Assembly (NCBI RefSeq): GCF_017410345.1
Contig: NZ_JAFQQZ010000008.1
Span: 1 to 45,330 of the forward strand
Direction of reading: 5' to 3'
From: Methanobrevibacter sp.
GTDB taxonomy: Archaea > Methanobacteriota > Methanobacteria > Methanobacteriales > Methanobacteriaceae
DNA: 45,330 nucleotides
The position numbers and the translations under genes were made by a program. A model generated the notes under the pieces. The model was not told the origin of the DNA. It saw only the letters and a list, made by a program, of their open reading frames with translations, and did not search any database. Below, in pieces: positions 1 through 9,417 of this stretch; positions within the stretch are counted from its first letter, which is position 1, and every line of letters starts with the position of its first letter.

Positions 1-86
1 TTAATAATTTAATAATTTTAATTAAATTTAAATAATAAATGAGAATATAATTAAAATTAAGTGAATGTATTTTAGAGGGTGATAGA

Positions 87-230
87 ATGGATTTTGGTCC
101 GGAAGAATTCTTGATTTATGAAACTTATTTTGAAAATGATGAGAATAATGTGAATAGAAACGAAGGATGCTGCAGCACTCTAATAGTACTTGCAGTGCTT
201 TTCATAATAGTTAATGTTTTGATTGTATAA
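87..230 (+). CDS. Small tail-anchored membrane protein, 47 aa
   Basis: I do not recognise a family. The reading frame opens at ATG 87 behind a good ribosome binding site (GAGGGTGAT, about 4 bases upstream) and stops at 230. The first 27 residues are acidic and Asn-rich (DENDENN-like). A Cys-Cys pair follows, then about 18 purely hydrophobic residues run to the C-terminus, so the protein should be anchored by its tail with the acidic part in the cytoplasm. It lies 43 bases upstream of the DUF2085 gene on the same strand, so the two are probably co-transcribed. Function unknown. Real-gene status rests on the ribosome binding site and the clean amphipathic layout. Confidence 0.6.
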   Translation: MDFGPEEFLIYETYFENDENNVNRNEGCCSTLIVLAVLFIIVNVLIV

Positions 231-273
231 GATCGGATAATCCAATTAAGAACTGAGATAAAAAGGTTGAAAT

Positions 274-609
274 ATGAGCGTATTTGATTATATCTGCCAT
301 AGAAAGCCAGAAAGAAGCTTCTTTTACAAAGGACGGCAATTTCCAGTTTGTGCCAGATGTACAGGATTTTACATTAGCGGAATAGCCAGCATAATACTTT
401 TTAACTTATATCCGGCCCCTTATAGTTTAAATACATTATTAATAGGAATCATTCTTCTAATGCCATGTGCAATAGACGGATTCACTCAACTCTTTGAATA
501 TAGGGAAAGCAATAACATCCTTAGACTGATTACCGGACTTCTTGGAGGAGTCGGATTGATTATGGTCTATGAAATTATGATAAATTTCTTTGTATTAAAT
601 TTCTTATAA
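274..609 (+). CDS. DUF2085 family membrane protein, 111 aa
   Basis: The N-terminus carries the DUF2085 signature: a Cys-His-Arg stretch (CHRKPERSFF, residues 8-17) followed by PVCARCTGFY (residues 24-33), i.e. a CxxC pair next to the membrane. Three hydrophobic segments follow (roughly 32-50, 53-68 and 87-108). The family is small, integral to the membrane and of unknown function; the conserved Cys/His set suggests metal or redox binding, which is inference. The ribosome binding site is AAGGTTGAAAT directly before ATG 274. It is preceded by a tail-anchored small protein in the same orientation. An A/T-rich stretch follows, convergent with the CBS gene. Confidence 0.8.
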   Translation: MSVFDYICHRKPERSFFYKGRQFPVCARCTGFYISGIASIILFNLYPAPYSLNTLLIGIILLMPCAIDGFTQLFEYRESNNILRLITGLLGGVGLIMVYEIMINFFVLNFL

Positions 610-743
610 GAAAAGTTCTTAAAATAGCTTTTAGATAAAAATAGTTAAAAAATAATTAAAAAAATAGAATAAAAATAAAAAAAAGATGGAATAAAATAAA
701 AGTGAAAAAAAGGAGAAATTTAAAATCTAAAGAGATTTAAATT

Positions 744-1379
744 CTAACGTCTTGCACGGCCTACTTTACGTGCAATAACAAGTTCTCCAACAGAAATAAG
801 ACCTGCAAAGAACTTTTCAAGTCCGCCAGTTGCCCAAATGGCTTCACCGAAAGTTGCATTTTGAATATTCTTCTCATACTCTTCAGCGGTGATCTTTACA
901 CCAGTGGTTCTTGTACTGATTTTAGCTGAAGCCTCCATCAATTCATCCCAACTGACTCCTCTAAGCTCTTTTTCCATAGCCTTGTAAATTTTATTTACTT
1001 TAATGTCATACAATGAAGACATTGAATCCACAATATCTACAGATCTGGTAACACCGATTACCTGATTTTCATCATTGATAATAGGAATGCTAATCAACTT
1101 GTTTTTAGAAGCTGCAATCACAACATTTCTTGCAGGCTCATTCTCATTGATGGTCATGATTTCCTCAACAGGACTCATCACATCCTCAATGGTTTTCTTG
1201 CCTTCACGCAATCCTTTGGTTATATTGAATGAAGTAATCCAACCTTCCAATTTCATATTTTCATCTAAAACTGGAGCAGTAAATCTTCTAAACTCCTCCA
1301 TTTTGATAGAAACGTCTTCTATAGAATCATTTTTTGATACAAAAACAAATTCCTTATCCATCATCTCTTTAGCTTTCAT
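744..1379 (-). CDS. CBS-domain protein, last gene of the eha neighbourhood
   Basis: Two consecutive CBS motifs fill the first ~120 residues (KAKEMMDKEFVFV; IEDVMSPVEEIMTI; a PIINDENQVIGVTRSVDIVD-type strand-helix end). The C-terminal ~90 residues are a basic, Gly-containing domain I do not recognise. CBS pairs usually bind adenosine-containing ligands (AMP, ATP, SAM) and report energy state. Placement 68 bases downstream of a polyferredoxin at the end of the eha array suggests a regulatory or sensor role there; that is inference. A GTG at 1388 is in frame but lies within the ribosome binding region (GGAGAAGTG), so ATG 1379 giving 211 aa is preferred. Confidence 0.8.
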   Translation of the reverse strand: MKAKEMMDKEFVFVSKNDSIEDVSIKMEEFRRFTAPVLDENMKLEGWITSFNITKGLREGKKTIEDVMSPVEEIMTINENEPARNVVIAASKNKLISIPIINDENQVIGVTRSVDIVDSMSSLYDIKVNKIYKAMEKELRGVSWDELMEASAKISTRTTGVKITAEEYEKNIQNATFGEAIWATGGLEKFFAGLISVGELVIARKVGRARR

Positions 1380-1446
1380 TTTAAACACTTCTCCATAAAG
1401 ATTTTTAAAAATCTGTAAACATAATTTTTCTTAAATTAAAACATAT

Positions 1447-2274
1447 TTATTCATCCAAAACCAAATTCAAAGCACCTACAGGACATCTTCTGCTGCATTC
1501 CTTGCATCTTATGCATTTGTCATTGTTAAGAATGATCTCCCCATCAACCACCTTAATGGCTTCAACAGGACAGTTATCCTCACATAATTCACAAGCTACA
1601 CAAATGTCCTGATTGACATCGATATGGCTGTAAATCACCACAGGACCTAAGTCTCTCTTAAGGGAGATGGTTCCTTGAATGCATAGATTGGCACAGGATC
1701 CGCAACCGCAGCAACGGTCCTTATCAATATAGGAGTACATATGCCCGTCTTCAGTGTCTATCGCTCCACTGCCTGGACAGGATTCACCATGGGCTTCGAT
1801 GAATTCCTTGGTTCTAAGGGATATTGCATTAGTAGGACAGTACTTTAGGCAAGCTCCACAGCCAATGCACACTTCACGGTTTATGGAAATGTCTTCCATC
1901 TTAAGATTTCTATGAGGAACCTTAATCTCTTTCAATGTATACTCTACAGAGTCATCCTCCTTAATGACAGACTCAGCATCCCATACATAAATGCAGGAAA
2001 CAGGACAGGTTTGTGCACAGATTTCACATTGCACGCAACCATCACCGATTTTAGCCCTTTTAAGCCAGGTTGAAGAACTGATTATATTGATTGGACATTC
2101 CTCAACACAAAGATTGCATCTGACACAACGAGGTGAGATGGTTATGAGCTTTTCCTGATCCTTGAAATCATGAATGTCCACATTGAAATCCTCAATATCT
2201 TCATCTAAATCTACAGATTTGAGAGTGATTTCCCTCTCCAATGTTTCAATCTGCTTTTTTAGTTTAATTTCCAT
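1447..2274 (-). CDS. Polyferredoxin, six [4Fe-4S] motifs, eha-associated
   Basis: Six complete CxxCxxCxxxC motifs are readable (starting near CVRCNLC, CVQCEIC, CIGCGAC, CCGCGSC, CVACELC and CIRCKEC), so the 275-residue protein should hold six [4Fe-4S] clusters and act as a soluble electron wire. The first ~45 residues are charged and helical, without cysteines. It is distinct from the two Eha polyferredoxins upstream and is separated from them by the HAD, Ftr-like and PfkB genes. The ribosome binding site GGGGATAAAATT precedes ATG 2274. A TATA-like element lies about 90 bases upstream, so it may have its own promoter in addition to read-through. The redox partner cannot be told from sequence; Eha and a tungsten or molybdenum formylmethanofuran dehydrogenase are obvious candidates. 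Confidence 0.85.
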   Translation of the reverse strand: MEIKLKKQIETLEREITLKSVDLDEDIEDFNVDIHDFKDQEKLITISPRCVRCNLCVEECPINIISSSTWLKRAKIGDGCVQCEICAQTCPVSCIYVWDAESVIKEDDSVEYTLKEIKVPHRNLKMEDISINREVCIGCGACLKYCPTNAISLRTKEFIEAHGESCPGSGAIDTEDGHMYSYIDKDRCCGCGSCANLCIQGTISLKRDLGPVVIYSHIDVNQDICVACELCEDNCPVEAIKVVDGEIILNNDKCIRCKECSRRCPVGALNLVLDE

Positions 2275-2360
2275 AATTTTATCCCCATAGATAAAGTTTA
2301 TTGTTAATTTACATGAAGTAAATTTTTAATCTTTAAATTTCACTAGCTTTTAAAACATTA

Positions 2361-2375
2361 TTATATAAATATATC
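2361..2375 (-). promoter_or_regulatory. Candidate TATA element for polyferredoxin/CBS pair
   Basis: Read on the minus strand the site is GATATATTTATATAAT, a good archaeal TATA-like match, in the 135-base gap between the PfkB kinase and the polyferredoxin. It would place a start of transcription near 2335-2340 with a leader of about 60 bases. A short inverted repeat (AATTTAC/GTAAATT, 2311-2330) lies in that leader. The AT-rich background makes chance matches common. Confidence 0.3.
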
Positions 2376-2409
2376 TTTTAAATAATTTAAATAATTTATT
2401 ATAATTTTT

Positions 2410-3447
2410 TCATAAGGACTTGATAAACTGTTCCAAGTCATCTAAAGTCGGCAATCCACTAATTCCAATTGATTGAACAGAGCAAGATGCTACCCAATTG
2501 GCTATAGTGCAGGATTTTGCCAAATCATAATCATTAATATAGGAATATAAGAAACCAGCATTGAATGAGTCTCCTGCAGCTGTTGTATCCACAGCATCAC
2601 ATTCAAAAGCAGGTATTTTAACCTCTTCATCCCTTTTGTTTATTGCATAAGCCCCTTCAGAGCCTCTCTTTACAACAACAGTATCAATGCCATCATTGCG
2701 AACATTCAATGCCAAATCCCTAAAGCTTAATTCCTCTTCGATTCCTAATTTTTCCTTATAATAATCCTCAAATAAGATTTTCAATTCTCCTTCATTTATA
2801 AGAAGGATATCGGTTCTCTCAAGGATTTCCTTAAGTTCCTCAACACCTTTCTTTGCATATAACATTCCAGGGTCAAAACTTAAGATGACATTTTCATTCA
2901 GGAATTTCAGCAGCTGCTTTTGAGCATAAAACGAATCTCCAACAAAGGAGGTGTAATGAAGTATCTTACAGGCATTTACATTCAACGGATTGATTTCATC
3001 AATGCTTATCTCATCATTCACTCCAGGGTCTACATAAAGTGCCCTGTCCCCTTCATCAGAAACGAACCCCAATACCTTTCCGGAATTTCCGCTATCTGCA
3101 TAAATCAAATTGGTAAGATAAACATCATGAATCATTAAGTTGTATTCCAACAGGTCTCCTTCCTCATCATCTGCAATCTTTCCAATATATGATGTGGAGC
3201 ATCCAAGCTTTGAAAGACCTATTATTGTATTGGCTGCTGAACCTCCAGGGGATTCTTCTTCACCTTTAATGAAGCTTTCCCCATCAATTTCTGCAATATG
3301 GCCTACCTTATAAAGCTTATCCACATTCAATGCACCAAAGCCTATCACATCCACATTTATTGCATCATAGACTATCTCATCCACACCTAAATCCTCAGCA
3401 GTAACGTTATTTGAAGATTTTGAAATATTCATATCATTTTCTTCCAT
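2410..3447 (-). CDS. PfkB/ribokinase family carbohydrate or nucleoside kinase
   Basis: The PfkB fold is clear: GALNVD near residue 38-43, the GGSAANT motif (69-74) in the substrate region, PGV/DPGMLY strands, and the catalytic signature DTTAAGDSF (287-295) with the base Asp293 and anion hole. Length of 345 aa is normal apart from a ~30-residue charged N-terminal extension. The family phosphorylates sugars or nucleosides with ATP; the substrate cannot be read from sequence. It sits between the Ftr paralogue and the polyferredoxin at the downstream end of the eha array, 53 bases from the Ftr gene. From memory, a similar kinase gene also follows eha in other Methanobacteriales. The start at 3447 is supported by AAGTGATTAA before the ATG. 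Confidence 0.85.
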   Translation of the reverse strand: MEENDMNISKSSNNVTAEDLGVDEIVYDAINVDVIGFGALNVDKLYKVGHIAEIDGESFIKGEEESPGGSAANTIIGLSKLGCSTSYIGKIADDEEGDLLEYNLMIHDVYLTNLIYADSGNSGKVLGFVSDEGDRALYVDPGVNDEISIDEINPLNVNACKILHYTSFVGDSFYAQKQLLKFLNENVILSFDPGMLYAKKGVEELKEILERTDILLINEGELKILFEDYYKEKLGIEEELSFRDLALNVRNDGIDTVVVKRGSEGAYAINKRDEEVKIPAFECDAVDTTAAGDSFNAGFLYSYINDYDLAKSCTIANWVASCSVQSIGISGLPTLDDLEQFIKSL

Positions 3448-3500
3448 TTAATCACTTCTTAAATGATAATAAATAATTTTAACTAAATTTATCTGAAACA

Positions 3501-4391
3501 TTATTCCTTCAAAATATCAAGTAAATTGGTCTTGTGTTCACCTAACTGGCCTTCGAAGTTTCCAGCTGAAATCCTTTCTACACCGTCTATGTCAATAATT
3601 GCATCAATGGCTTTCTTGATAGCCAAGTTCATTGCTTCCTGGCTTGTTGCATTGATAACTATTTCAGGAATGTAATTTACCCCTTCAGGGACTTTTGACT
3701 CATCTCCAAGCCTTTCCTTCAATGAAGGACAATAAGGATGGTTGGTACTTGGACCTATCTCTGGGAAATTGGTTTCAGGCTTGCTTGCAGCAGAACAGAT
3801 TCCAAATGGAGTGCAGACTCCATCCACTTCCATAATGGTGTCAATGATAATTCTTCCTGCCTTTAGAACAGCCTCTTTGGTGGAGCACATATACCAGAAG
3901 TTTCCTCCCATGATACCTTCCGCATAGGCAAGTTCGGATTCAATCTGGAAATCAGGAACTGCAATAGGGACATTGATCATCTTTCTTCCGAACTCTTCAA
4001 TTTCCCATTCATAGCCATCTCCGCAATGGCCTACGCTTTCCATCATTCCAATGGCACCAACAGGATTTTCAGTAATGCTGAACACTCTGGTGAATGGCTT
4101 TACAAGAATGTCCTGACGAATCCTATATGAAAGTTCCCTTTCAAACTTCACCAAGTCATCAGTCAGCCAGAACTGAACAATTGCTCCAGGCCTTCCATCA
4201 GGAGTCTTGTCTCCATCAACAAAAGCCTCAACACCTGCTTCCACTCTGCCGATGACAGCACTTGGAGTGGCTGTGGCATCATAAGCCGCTTCCTTTACAG
4301 TCAATTCATCTTCCGCTGTAATCAATGCTCTGATATACATTCCATCAAATGATTCGAAGAATGTGTCTTCAACCTTATCATATTTTGCCAT
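3501..4391 (-). CDS. ftr: Formylmethanofuran:tetrahydromethanopterin formyltransferase paralogue (Ftr II type)
   Basis: The N-terminus ([20 protein letters not shown]) and the overall length match Ftr, which moves the formyl group from formylmethanofuran to tetrahydromethanopterin in the second step of CO2 reduction. An in-frame ATG exists at 4430, but starting at ATG 4391 gives 296 aa, the usual Ftr size, with GAGATGAC just upstream, so I prefer it. The gene is inside the eha array, directly after ehaR (71 bases to the chosen start). In Methanothermobacter a second ftr gene is likewise placed beside eha, so this is probably not the housekeeping Ftr but an Eha-linked paralogue. Whether it is catalytically active cannot be decided here. 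Confidence 0.85.
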   Translation of the reverse strand: MAKYDKVEDTFFESFDGMYIRALITAEDELTVKEAAYDATATPSAVIGRVEAGVEAFVDGDKTPDGRPGAIVQFWLTDDLVKFERELSYRIRQDILVKPFTRVFSITENPVGAIGMMESVGHCGDGYEWEIEEFGRKMINVPIAVPDFQIESELAYAEGIMGGNFWYMCSTKEAVLKAGRIIIDTIMEVDGVCTPFGICSAASKPETNFPEIGPSTNHPYCPSLKERLGDESKVPEGVNYIPEIVINATSQEAMNLAIKKAIDAIIDIDGVERISAGNFEGQLGEHKTNLLDILKE

Positions 4392-4462
4392 AAACGTCAT
4401 CTCATAATTAATATCTAAATAAATTATCAATAAATTATCTAAATTAATAGTAAATGTTAAAA

Positions 4463-5602
4463 TTATCCTAAGCCACCAATATCCTTACCACGGATACCAT
4501 TTCTCATCTCTTTGCTTAACTTAAGCAAATAATCCCTATTCCCATCTGTAATGATCTCAATGATAGGAGCTTCCTTATTATGGAATACCCTTTCAAACTT
4601 TTCAACAAGAGCGTAATCCACTTCGAAGTCTTCAAATGCCGCATTTGGACCTTTTTGTGAATATTCCCTTATGAAATCCAAAACATAATCCCTATCAAAT
4701 CTTGAGTGAAGGTCAATCAGGATAGAGCTTACTATTGTGTGGTCGGATATGACTGCTATCTCTGCAACATTCAAAGGATATTCATTTCCATTGAAGCTTA
4801 CAGACAATCCTCCATGATCCCTTGCATACTGCAATGGCTCGACATCAGTGATGCTGTCACCCATGTAAATTATGGAACCATCTTCAAGATTCAATCTTTC
4901 AACAATATCCTCAACTGCAATCTGCTTGCCCTTGCCGCCAACAGTCTTCACACTTTCAATGTACCTGTTGATTTCAAGCTTTGGGAACTCATTGAAGAAA
5001 ATCTCATACAAGACATTAAAGTCATCCTCATTTTCCTCACCATGTTCAAGTATGATCTTTCTAAACTCATCAACTTTCTTAAGTTCTTCAATAAATATTG
5101 GTGATTTGTCACCAACAATGGTTTGAGAATTGTTTGATTTAGATAGAACATTTTCTGATTTTTTATCAAATTGATTAAAATTAGTAGCTCCATCTACATC
5201 AAGTTGTGTGTGATAAGTATTTTGGAATGGAAAATCAATATAATTGCATAGAGCTTCAATATATTGACCATAACTAGTACTAACTATAAAGGAATCAATG
5301 AGTTCATTTGCAAATCTGAGAGTGTCATCAGATCCATCAACAAGATAGATATTTTCCCTTGAAAACTTGATCATTTTTTCATTTGTAAGTCCTGCCAATT
5401 TATAGAATGGGACAATGAGTTTAAGTGTATCGCCGGCATGATAATTTTCAAGCTTAAGCTCATCAACAAGATAGTCATCAAATCGACTGATGATCTTAAA
5501 TAATTTTCCCCCCTCTTCAATGAATTCATCTGCCAATTCATAAGCATTGTCATTCAAAGTCAATGGACCTTCACAATCTGTGATAAAAACTTTTTTTACC
5601 AT
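4463..5602 (-). CDS. ehaR: EhaR, HAD-superfamily-like protein
   Basis: The sequence opens with a HAD motif I of the form DCEGPLT (Asp9, Glu11). Motif II is in VSTS (107-110), motif III lysines are in VGGKGKQ (224/226), and motif IV is GDSITDVE (Asp249, Asp253). The usual DxD is DxE here, so the general acid/base is Glu. The 379-residue length is long for a HAD phosphatase; a helical C-terminal region of ~100 residues follows the fold. By position, immediately after the 10-cluster polyferredoxin, it corresponds to EhaR, described as a hydrophilic, non-conserved subunit of the Eha operon. The substrate is unknown. The ribosome binding site AGGAAG lies before ATG 5602. Confidence 0.8.
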   Translation of the reverse strand: MVKKVFITDCEGPLTLNDNAYELADEFIEEGGKLFKIISRFDDYLVDELKLENYHAGDTLKLIVPFYKLAGLTNEKMIKFSRENIYLVDGSDDTLRFANELIDSFIVSTSYGQYIEALCNYIDFPFQNTYHTQLDVDGATNFNQFDKKSENVLSKSNNSQTIVGDKSPIFIEELKKVDEFRKIILEHGEENEDDFNVLYEIFFNEFPKLEINRYIESVKTVGGKGKQIAVEDIVERLNLEDGSIIYMGDSITDVEPLQYARDHGGLSVSFNGNEYPLNVAEIAVISDHTIVSSILIDLHSRFDRDYVLDFIREYSQKGPNAAFEDFEVDYALVEKFERVFHNKEAPIIEIITDGNRDYLLKLSKEMRNGIRGKDIGGLG

Positions 5603-5705
5603 AATTCAATCTTCCTATTTTTAGAAAATAATTTTCTATGAATAATTCATAATAATAATATGATTTATGTAAGAATATAAAAATAAAAATTAAAATAAGT
5701 TAAAT

Positions 5706-7157
5706 TTATAAGAACTGCCAAATTGTAGATACCCTTGCTGCATTGACCGGACAGATTCCCTCACAGTTTCTACAGGAAATGCAATCATCATGATTTACAG
5801 TAACCTTTCCATCTTCAATGCTCAATGCATCAACAGGACAGTTTTTCACACATACCTCACATAATTGGCAGGCATGATGATTGATCTCTACAGTACCGTT
5901 TCTTCTTCCTCTTAAGTCCCTCTTAATGAAGAATATCTCATGATTTCTGTTTGTAAAGAATTCCTCTTTAAGTTTAATCGCTTCAAAATTGCAGCTTTCA
6001 GCACATAATCCACAGTAGACACAGGAATTGTCTGTATCGATGACAATCGGATTAGGACCATCCAGACTGATGGATTCTGTCGGACAGACATCCATGCATA
6101 ATCCACAGCCGATACAATTCTCCTCCACCACTTCAATGCCTAAACTTGGTGGGAAGAATTCCACAAGGTCTAGAACCTTAACAACATCCAAATCCTTTTT
6201 AAGCTGTGCATTCAAACGTTCATTCAGGAATTCTGTAACATTCACGACAATGGACCTGCAATTTGTACAGGTGAATATCTCAACATCTGAAAACTCTGTT
6301 CCTCTTGGAACATCCCTGATATCCTTGGAGTTTTCATAATCAAAATCATCAAAGTGATAATCCTTGGAAATGTCTTCAAGCAACTTGACCAGAACATTGT
6401 CGATATTGGTAACGCCTTTTGAAATATTGTGAATGTCCCTATCGATGATTTCAGAGGCTATTTCCAATGTCTTGATCTTATTGAAGGATTCAAATGCCTC
6501 TTCCCTTTCAACATAATCGATTGCATAGGTAGGACAGGAATGCATGCATTCCTCACATCTTGCACAATATGCAGGGTCAATGAATGGCAACTTATTGATT
6601 TTCCCCACATCAATAGCTCCCTTGGAAGGACATATCCTTGTACAGGTCATACAGCCAATGCACTGATCCTGGTCAATAGAGAGGGTCTTACCTTCCTTAA
6701 CTGTCTTTGGAAGTATCTCCCCATATTTGATGGCATCAGTAGGGCAGGACCTGAAGCAATAACCACAGCGGATGCACTTATCCTCATCTATTTCACTGTG
6801 CATCTCCTCTCCACCTGTGGATTTCAAGTGAATGGCTCCAGACTTACATGCCTGCACACATGCTCCGCAGGCTCTGCAAAGCTTTTTATTTATATTCGGA
6901 ACATTTTCACGAATCGGTTCCGCTAAAGTCTTTTTAATGTGAATGGCATCATAAGGACATACATTGGTACATAATACACAACCGAAACAGTGTTCGTCCA
7001 ATTTGATCAATTTGGTATTCCCATCCTGATAAACCGCATCGATTGGACAGACATTCAAACAAGGCTTGTCCTTGCAGTCAATGCATTTCTCATTATCGAT
7101 CTCATACTCAATATGAACATCTCTTATTGGTCGTGGTATGGGATTAACTGTTACCAT
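5706..7157 (-). CDS. ehaQ: EhaQ, polyferredoxin with ten [4Fe-4S] motifs
   Basis: Ten cluster motifs are readable in 483 residues: six between residues 25 and 208, four between 348 and 469. The first has an enlarged spacing (Cys25, 28, 33, 37: CX2CX4CX3C). A helical, cluster-free insert (about 216-345) separates the two arrays and contains an isolated CxxC at 297/300. This matches the published description of the Eha operon as encoding a 10[4Fe-4S] polyferredoxin. It should form the electron relay between the hydrogenase module and external low-potential acceptors. ATG 7157 follows the ehaP stop by one base, with AGGAGG in the last ehaP codons, so translation is coupled. Confidence 0.93.
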   Translation of the reverse strand: MVTVNPIPRPIRDVHIEYEIDNEKCIDCKDKPCLNVCPIDAVYQDGNTKLIKLDEHCFGCVLCTNVCPYDAIHIKKTLAEPIRENVPNINKKLCRACGACVQACKSGAIHLKSTGGEEMHSEIDEDKCIRCGYCFRSCPTDAIKYGEILPKTVKEGKTLSIDQDQCIGCMTCTRICPSKGAIDVGKINKLPFIDPAYCARCEECMHSCPTYAIDYVEREEAFESFNKIKTLEIASEIIDRDIHNISKGVTNIDNVLVKLLEDISKDYHFDDFDYENSKDIRDVPRGTEFSDVEIFTCTNCRSIVVNVTEFLNERLNAQLKKDLDVVKVLDLVEFFPPSLGIEVVEENCIGCGLCMDVCPTESISLDGPNPIVIDTDNSCVYCGLCAESCNFEAIKLKEEFFTNRNHEIFFIKRDLRGRRNGTVEINHHACQLCEVCVKNCPVDALSIEDGKVTVNHDDCISCRNCEGICPVNAARVSTIWQFL

Positions 7158-7158
7158 G

Positions 7159-8193
7159 CTAAGCCCTCCTTTCAGCTAATTGGGAAGCCTTTACAGAAAT
7201 GTGAATCACTTCCGCGTCTTCATCTGTTGAATCTAAATTGAATTTAGCCAAGAAATATTTGATGACACCGAACGGACAGGTCTGATAACAGATGCTGCAT
7301 CTTAAGCATTTCTCCTTATCCCTTACAATGGTGTCGTTATCATTATCAAAGCTTATAGCTCCAGTTGGACAGTCTGGAATGCACATTTGGCATTTCTTGC
7401 AGTTGTCGCCGTCCCATGTGATGATTCTGATTTTCAATCTATTGATTGCATCTTCCAATACTTCATGAACGACTTCCTCATCATTTAGAATGGTCAATGA
7501 CTTGTCAAATATAGGCTTGAATGGAAGGTCATCCAAAAATAGCTTGTCAGTGCCTAACTGAATGAGATCGTCCTGTTTGGATTCAATGTATTCCTCTAGG
7601 GTAGTGACTGCCAAGTTGATGATTTTCTTTTGCTCTTCAAGGTTATTGACAAACACTCCTCTCATTGCTCCCTTGACAGGACATGCATCCAGACATTTGC
7701 CGCAGGAAATGCACTTAGATTGATTTACAACTAATCTATCATCAATCTCTTCAATGGCTCCAACTTCACATGCATCCATACACTTTTTGCATCTGATGCA
7801 TAAATAATCGTCAACAATGTATTTTCTCTTTGAAGGAATGATATTGAATTCCTCTCGAATGAAGTGATTCTCTCCACATTCCAATGTCTTTGGAGTGGAA
7901 GGACAGACTTCCGCACAGAATCCGCATCTGATGCAGGATGCCTTATTGATTATTGGATAGATCAATCCGATAGCCTCTTCGCTATCTGAATCCCTAATCA
8001 GTCTGATTGCATTTGGAGACGGACAGGAAGCTGTACAGGAACCGCAGCCAATACAGTTTTCCTTGATCACTTTAGGAAAATCCCTGAATCTGTCAGGCTT
8101 ATGAACTATGTCCTCCTTGGATTTTGAATCGAAAAATCCATCAATCCAAGTCTTTCTTGCAAATTCATAGATATACCAAATGATTGAGGACAT
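7159..8193 (-). CDS. ehaP: EhaP, polyferredoxin with six [4Fe-4S] motifs
   Basis: Six CxxCxxCxxxC motifs occur in 344 residues, arranged as four, then a helical insert of about 80 residues, then two. The published Eha operon encodes exactly a 6[4Fe-4S] and a 10[4Fe-4S] polyferredoxin, and the order here (large subunit, 6-cluster, 10-cluster) agrees. The N-terminus (IYEFARKTWIDGFF) is amphipathic and could dock to the membrane arm. Its start lies one base after the ehaO stop, with AGGTGA in the last ehaO codons. Its role is to pass electrons from the NiFe module towards ferredoxin acceptors. Confidence 0.93.
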   Translation of the reverse strand: MSSIIWYIYEFARKTWIDGFFDSKSKEDIVHKPDRFRDFPKVIKENCIGCGSCTASCPSPNAIRLIRDSDSEEAIGLIYPIINKASCIRCGFCAEVCPSTPKTLECGENHFIREEFNIIPSKRKYIVDDYLCIRCKKCMDACEVGAIEEIDDRLVVNQSKCISCGKCLDACPVKGAMRGVFVNNLEEQKKIINLAVTTLEEYIESKQDDLIQLGTDKLFLDDLPFKPIFDKSLTILNDEEVVHEVLEDAINRLKIRIITWDGDNCKKCQMCIPDCPTGAISFDNDNDTIVRDKEKCLRCSICYQTCPFGVIKYFLAKFNLDSTDEDAEVIHISVKASQLAERRA

Positions 8194-8194
8194 C

Positions 8195-9322
8195 TCATTT
8201 CACCTCATAGAAGTCTTTTGTTGTATATTTGCCAGTGTCAATATCAGTGATTGCCACCCTTTCAGTACAGGCAATGCAAGGATCACAGGACGCATAGGTT
8301 GAAACTGCATCAGCAACTGTAGCCACATCCTTAAGCATATATCTTGCACAGGAATCAATATTCATAATACTTGGAGTCCTAATGGAAATGCGTTTTATCA
8401 AATCCCCATTGGTTTCTGCCATATAGGTCACTTCTCCACGTGGCGCTTCATTTCTCCATTCCCCATATCCGGAAGGAATGTCAACAGGAACTCTTATATC
8501 ACCTTCAGGCATGTTTTCTATAGCCTGCTTTACCAAATCAATGGATTGCTCAACTTCATAAAGCCTATTCAATGTACGGGCATAATTGTCTCCCTCTTTT
8601 CTCCAGATAGGCTTGAAGTCAAAATGATCTCTATAAGTGTAATGCTCTTCTCTCAAATCATGCTTTAGGCCGGAAGCTCTTCCAATAGGTCCGACTGCAT
8701 GGCCTTTGATTGCTTCCTCCTTGCTCATAACTCCAACACCTTTGGCCCTTAAGGCAACGATTGGAGCCTCTTCAAACAATGCAATGTGTCTGTCAAAGCC
8801 ATCTTCAATTTCCTTTAGGTTTGCAAGTATTGCTTCGAAATGTCTCTCATCGGCATCCATTCTGACTCCACCGACAACATTCCAACCTAGATTGACCCTA
8901 TTACCGGTCAAGAGTTCAAGGGAATCCATTGCATATTCCCTCAAGGCCAAAACATGCATGAACAATGTTTCGTGGTCAAGGGTCTTGAAGAATGTTGAAT
9001 TTGCAAGCAAGTGGGATTGAATCCTATCCAATTCATTTGTAATTACCCTTAAGTATTGGGCTCTTAAAGGGGCCTGAACTCCGGAAATTGATTCCAAGGT
9101 TTCTGCAAAGGTCTGGGTGTGCTCATATGAACAGATACCGCAGATTCTTTCAGATAAGTAAATACATTTTTGCCAGGTCTTACCTTCCATAATCTTTTCT
9201 ATACCTCTATGAACATAACCGTAATCGATCTCAGCCTTAATGACCTTTTCTCCTTGAGTCTGAAGCTTAAGTCTTAAAGGTTCCTTTAAACCTGGATGGA
9301 TTGGTCCTATTGGCAATATCAT
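8195..9322 (-). CDS. ehaO: EhaO, NiFe hydrogenase large subunit (group 4)
   Basis: Both NiFe-binding cysteine pairs are present: [10 protein letters not shown] (Cys61, Cys64, His68) near the N-terminus and [11 protein letters not shown] (Cys349, Cys352) near the C-terminus. The C-terminal motif is followed by 23 more residues with no His-type maturation cleavage site (DPCxxCxxH/R), as is common in this energy-converting group. The protein is the H2-activating catalytic subunit and is homologous to the quinone-site subunit of complex I (NuoD). Length of 375 aa is normal for the family. AAAGGAGTCAG precedes ATG 9322. Confidence 0.95.
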   Translation of the reverse strand: MILPIGPIHPGLKEPLRLKLQTQGEKVIKAEIDYGYVHRGIEKIMEGKTWQKCIYLSERICGICSYEHTQTFAETLESISGVQAPLRAQYLRVITNELDRIQSHLLANSTFFKTLDHETLFMHVLALREYAMDSLELLTGNRVNLGWNVVGGVRMDADERHFEAILANLKEIEDGFDRHIALFEEAPIVALRAKGVGVMSKEEAIKGHAVGPIGRASGLKHDLREEHYTYRDHFDFKPIWRKEGDNYARTLNRLYEVEQSIDLVKQAIENMPEGDIRVPVDIPSGYGEWRNEAPRGEVTYMAETNGDLIKRISIRTPSIMNIDSCARYMLKDVATVADAVSTYASCDPCIACTERVAITDIDTGKYTTKDFYEVK

Positions 9323-9417
9323 AATATCTGACTCCTTTCACTTATCTGATTTTCAACAACTTTTTATAAACAATAAATATGATTCATTAAATCTTTATTT
9401 CTATCTTTTAAATCTTA

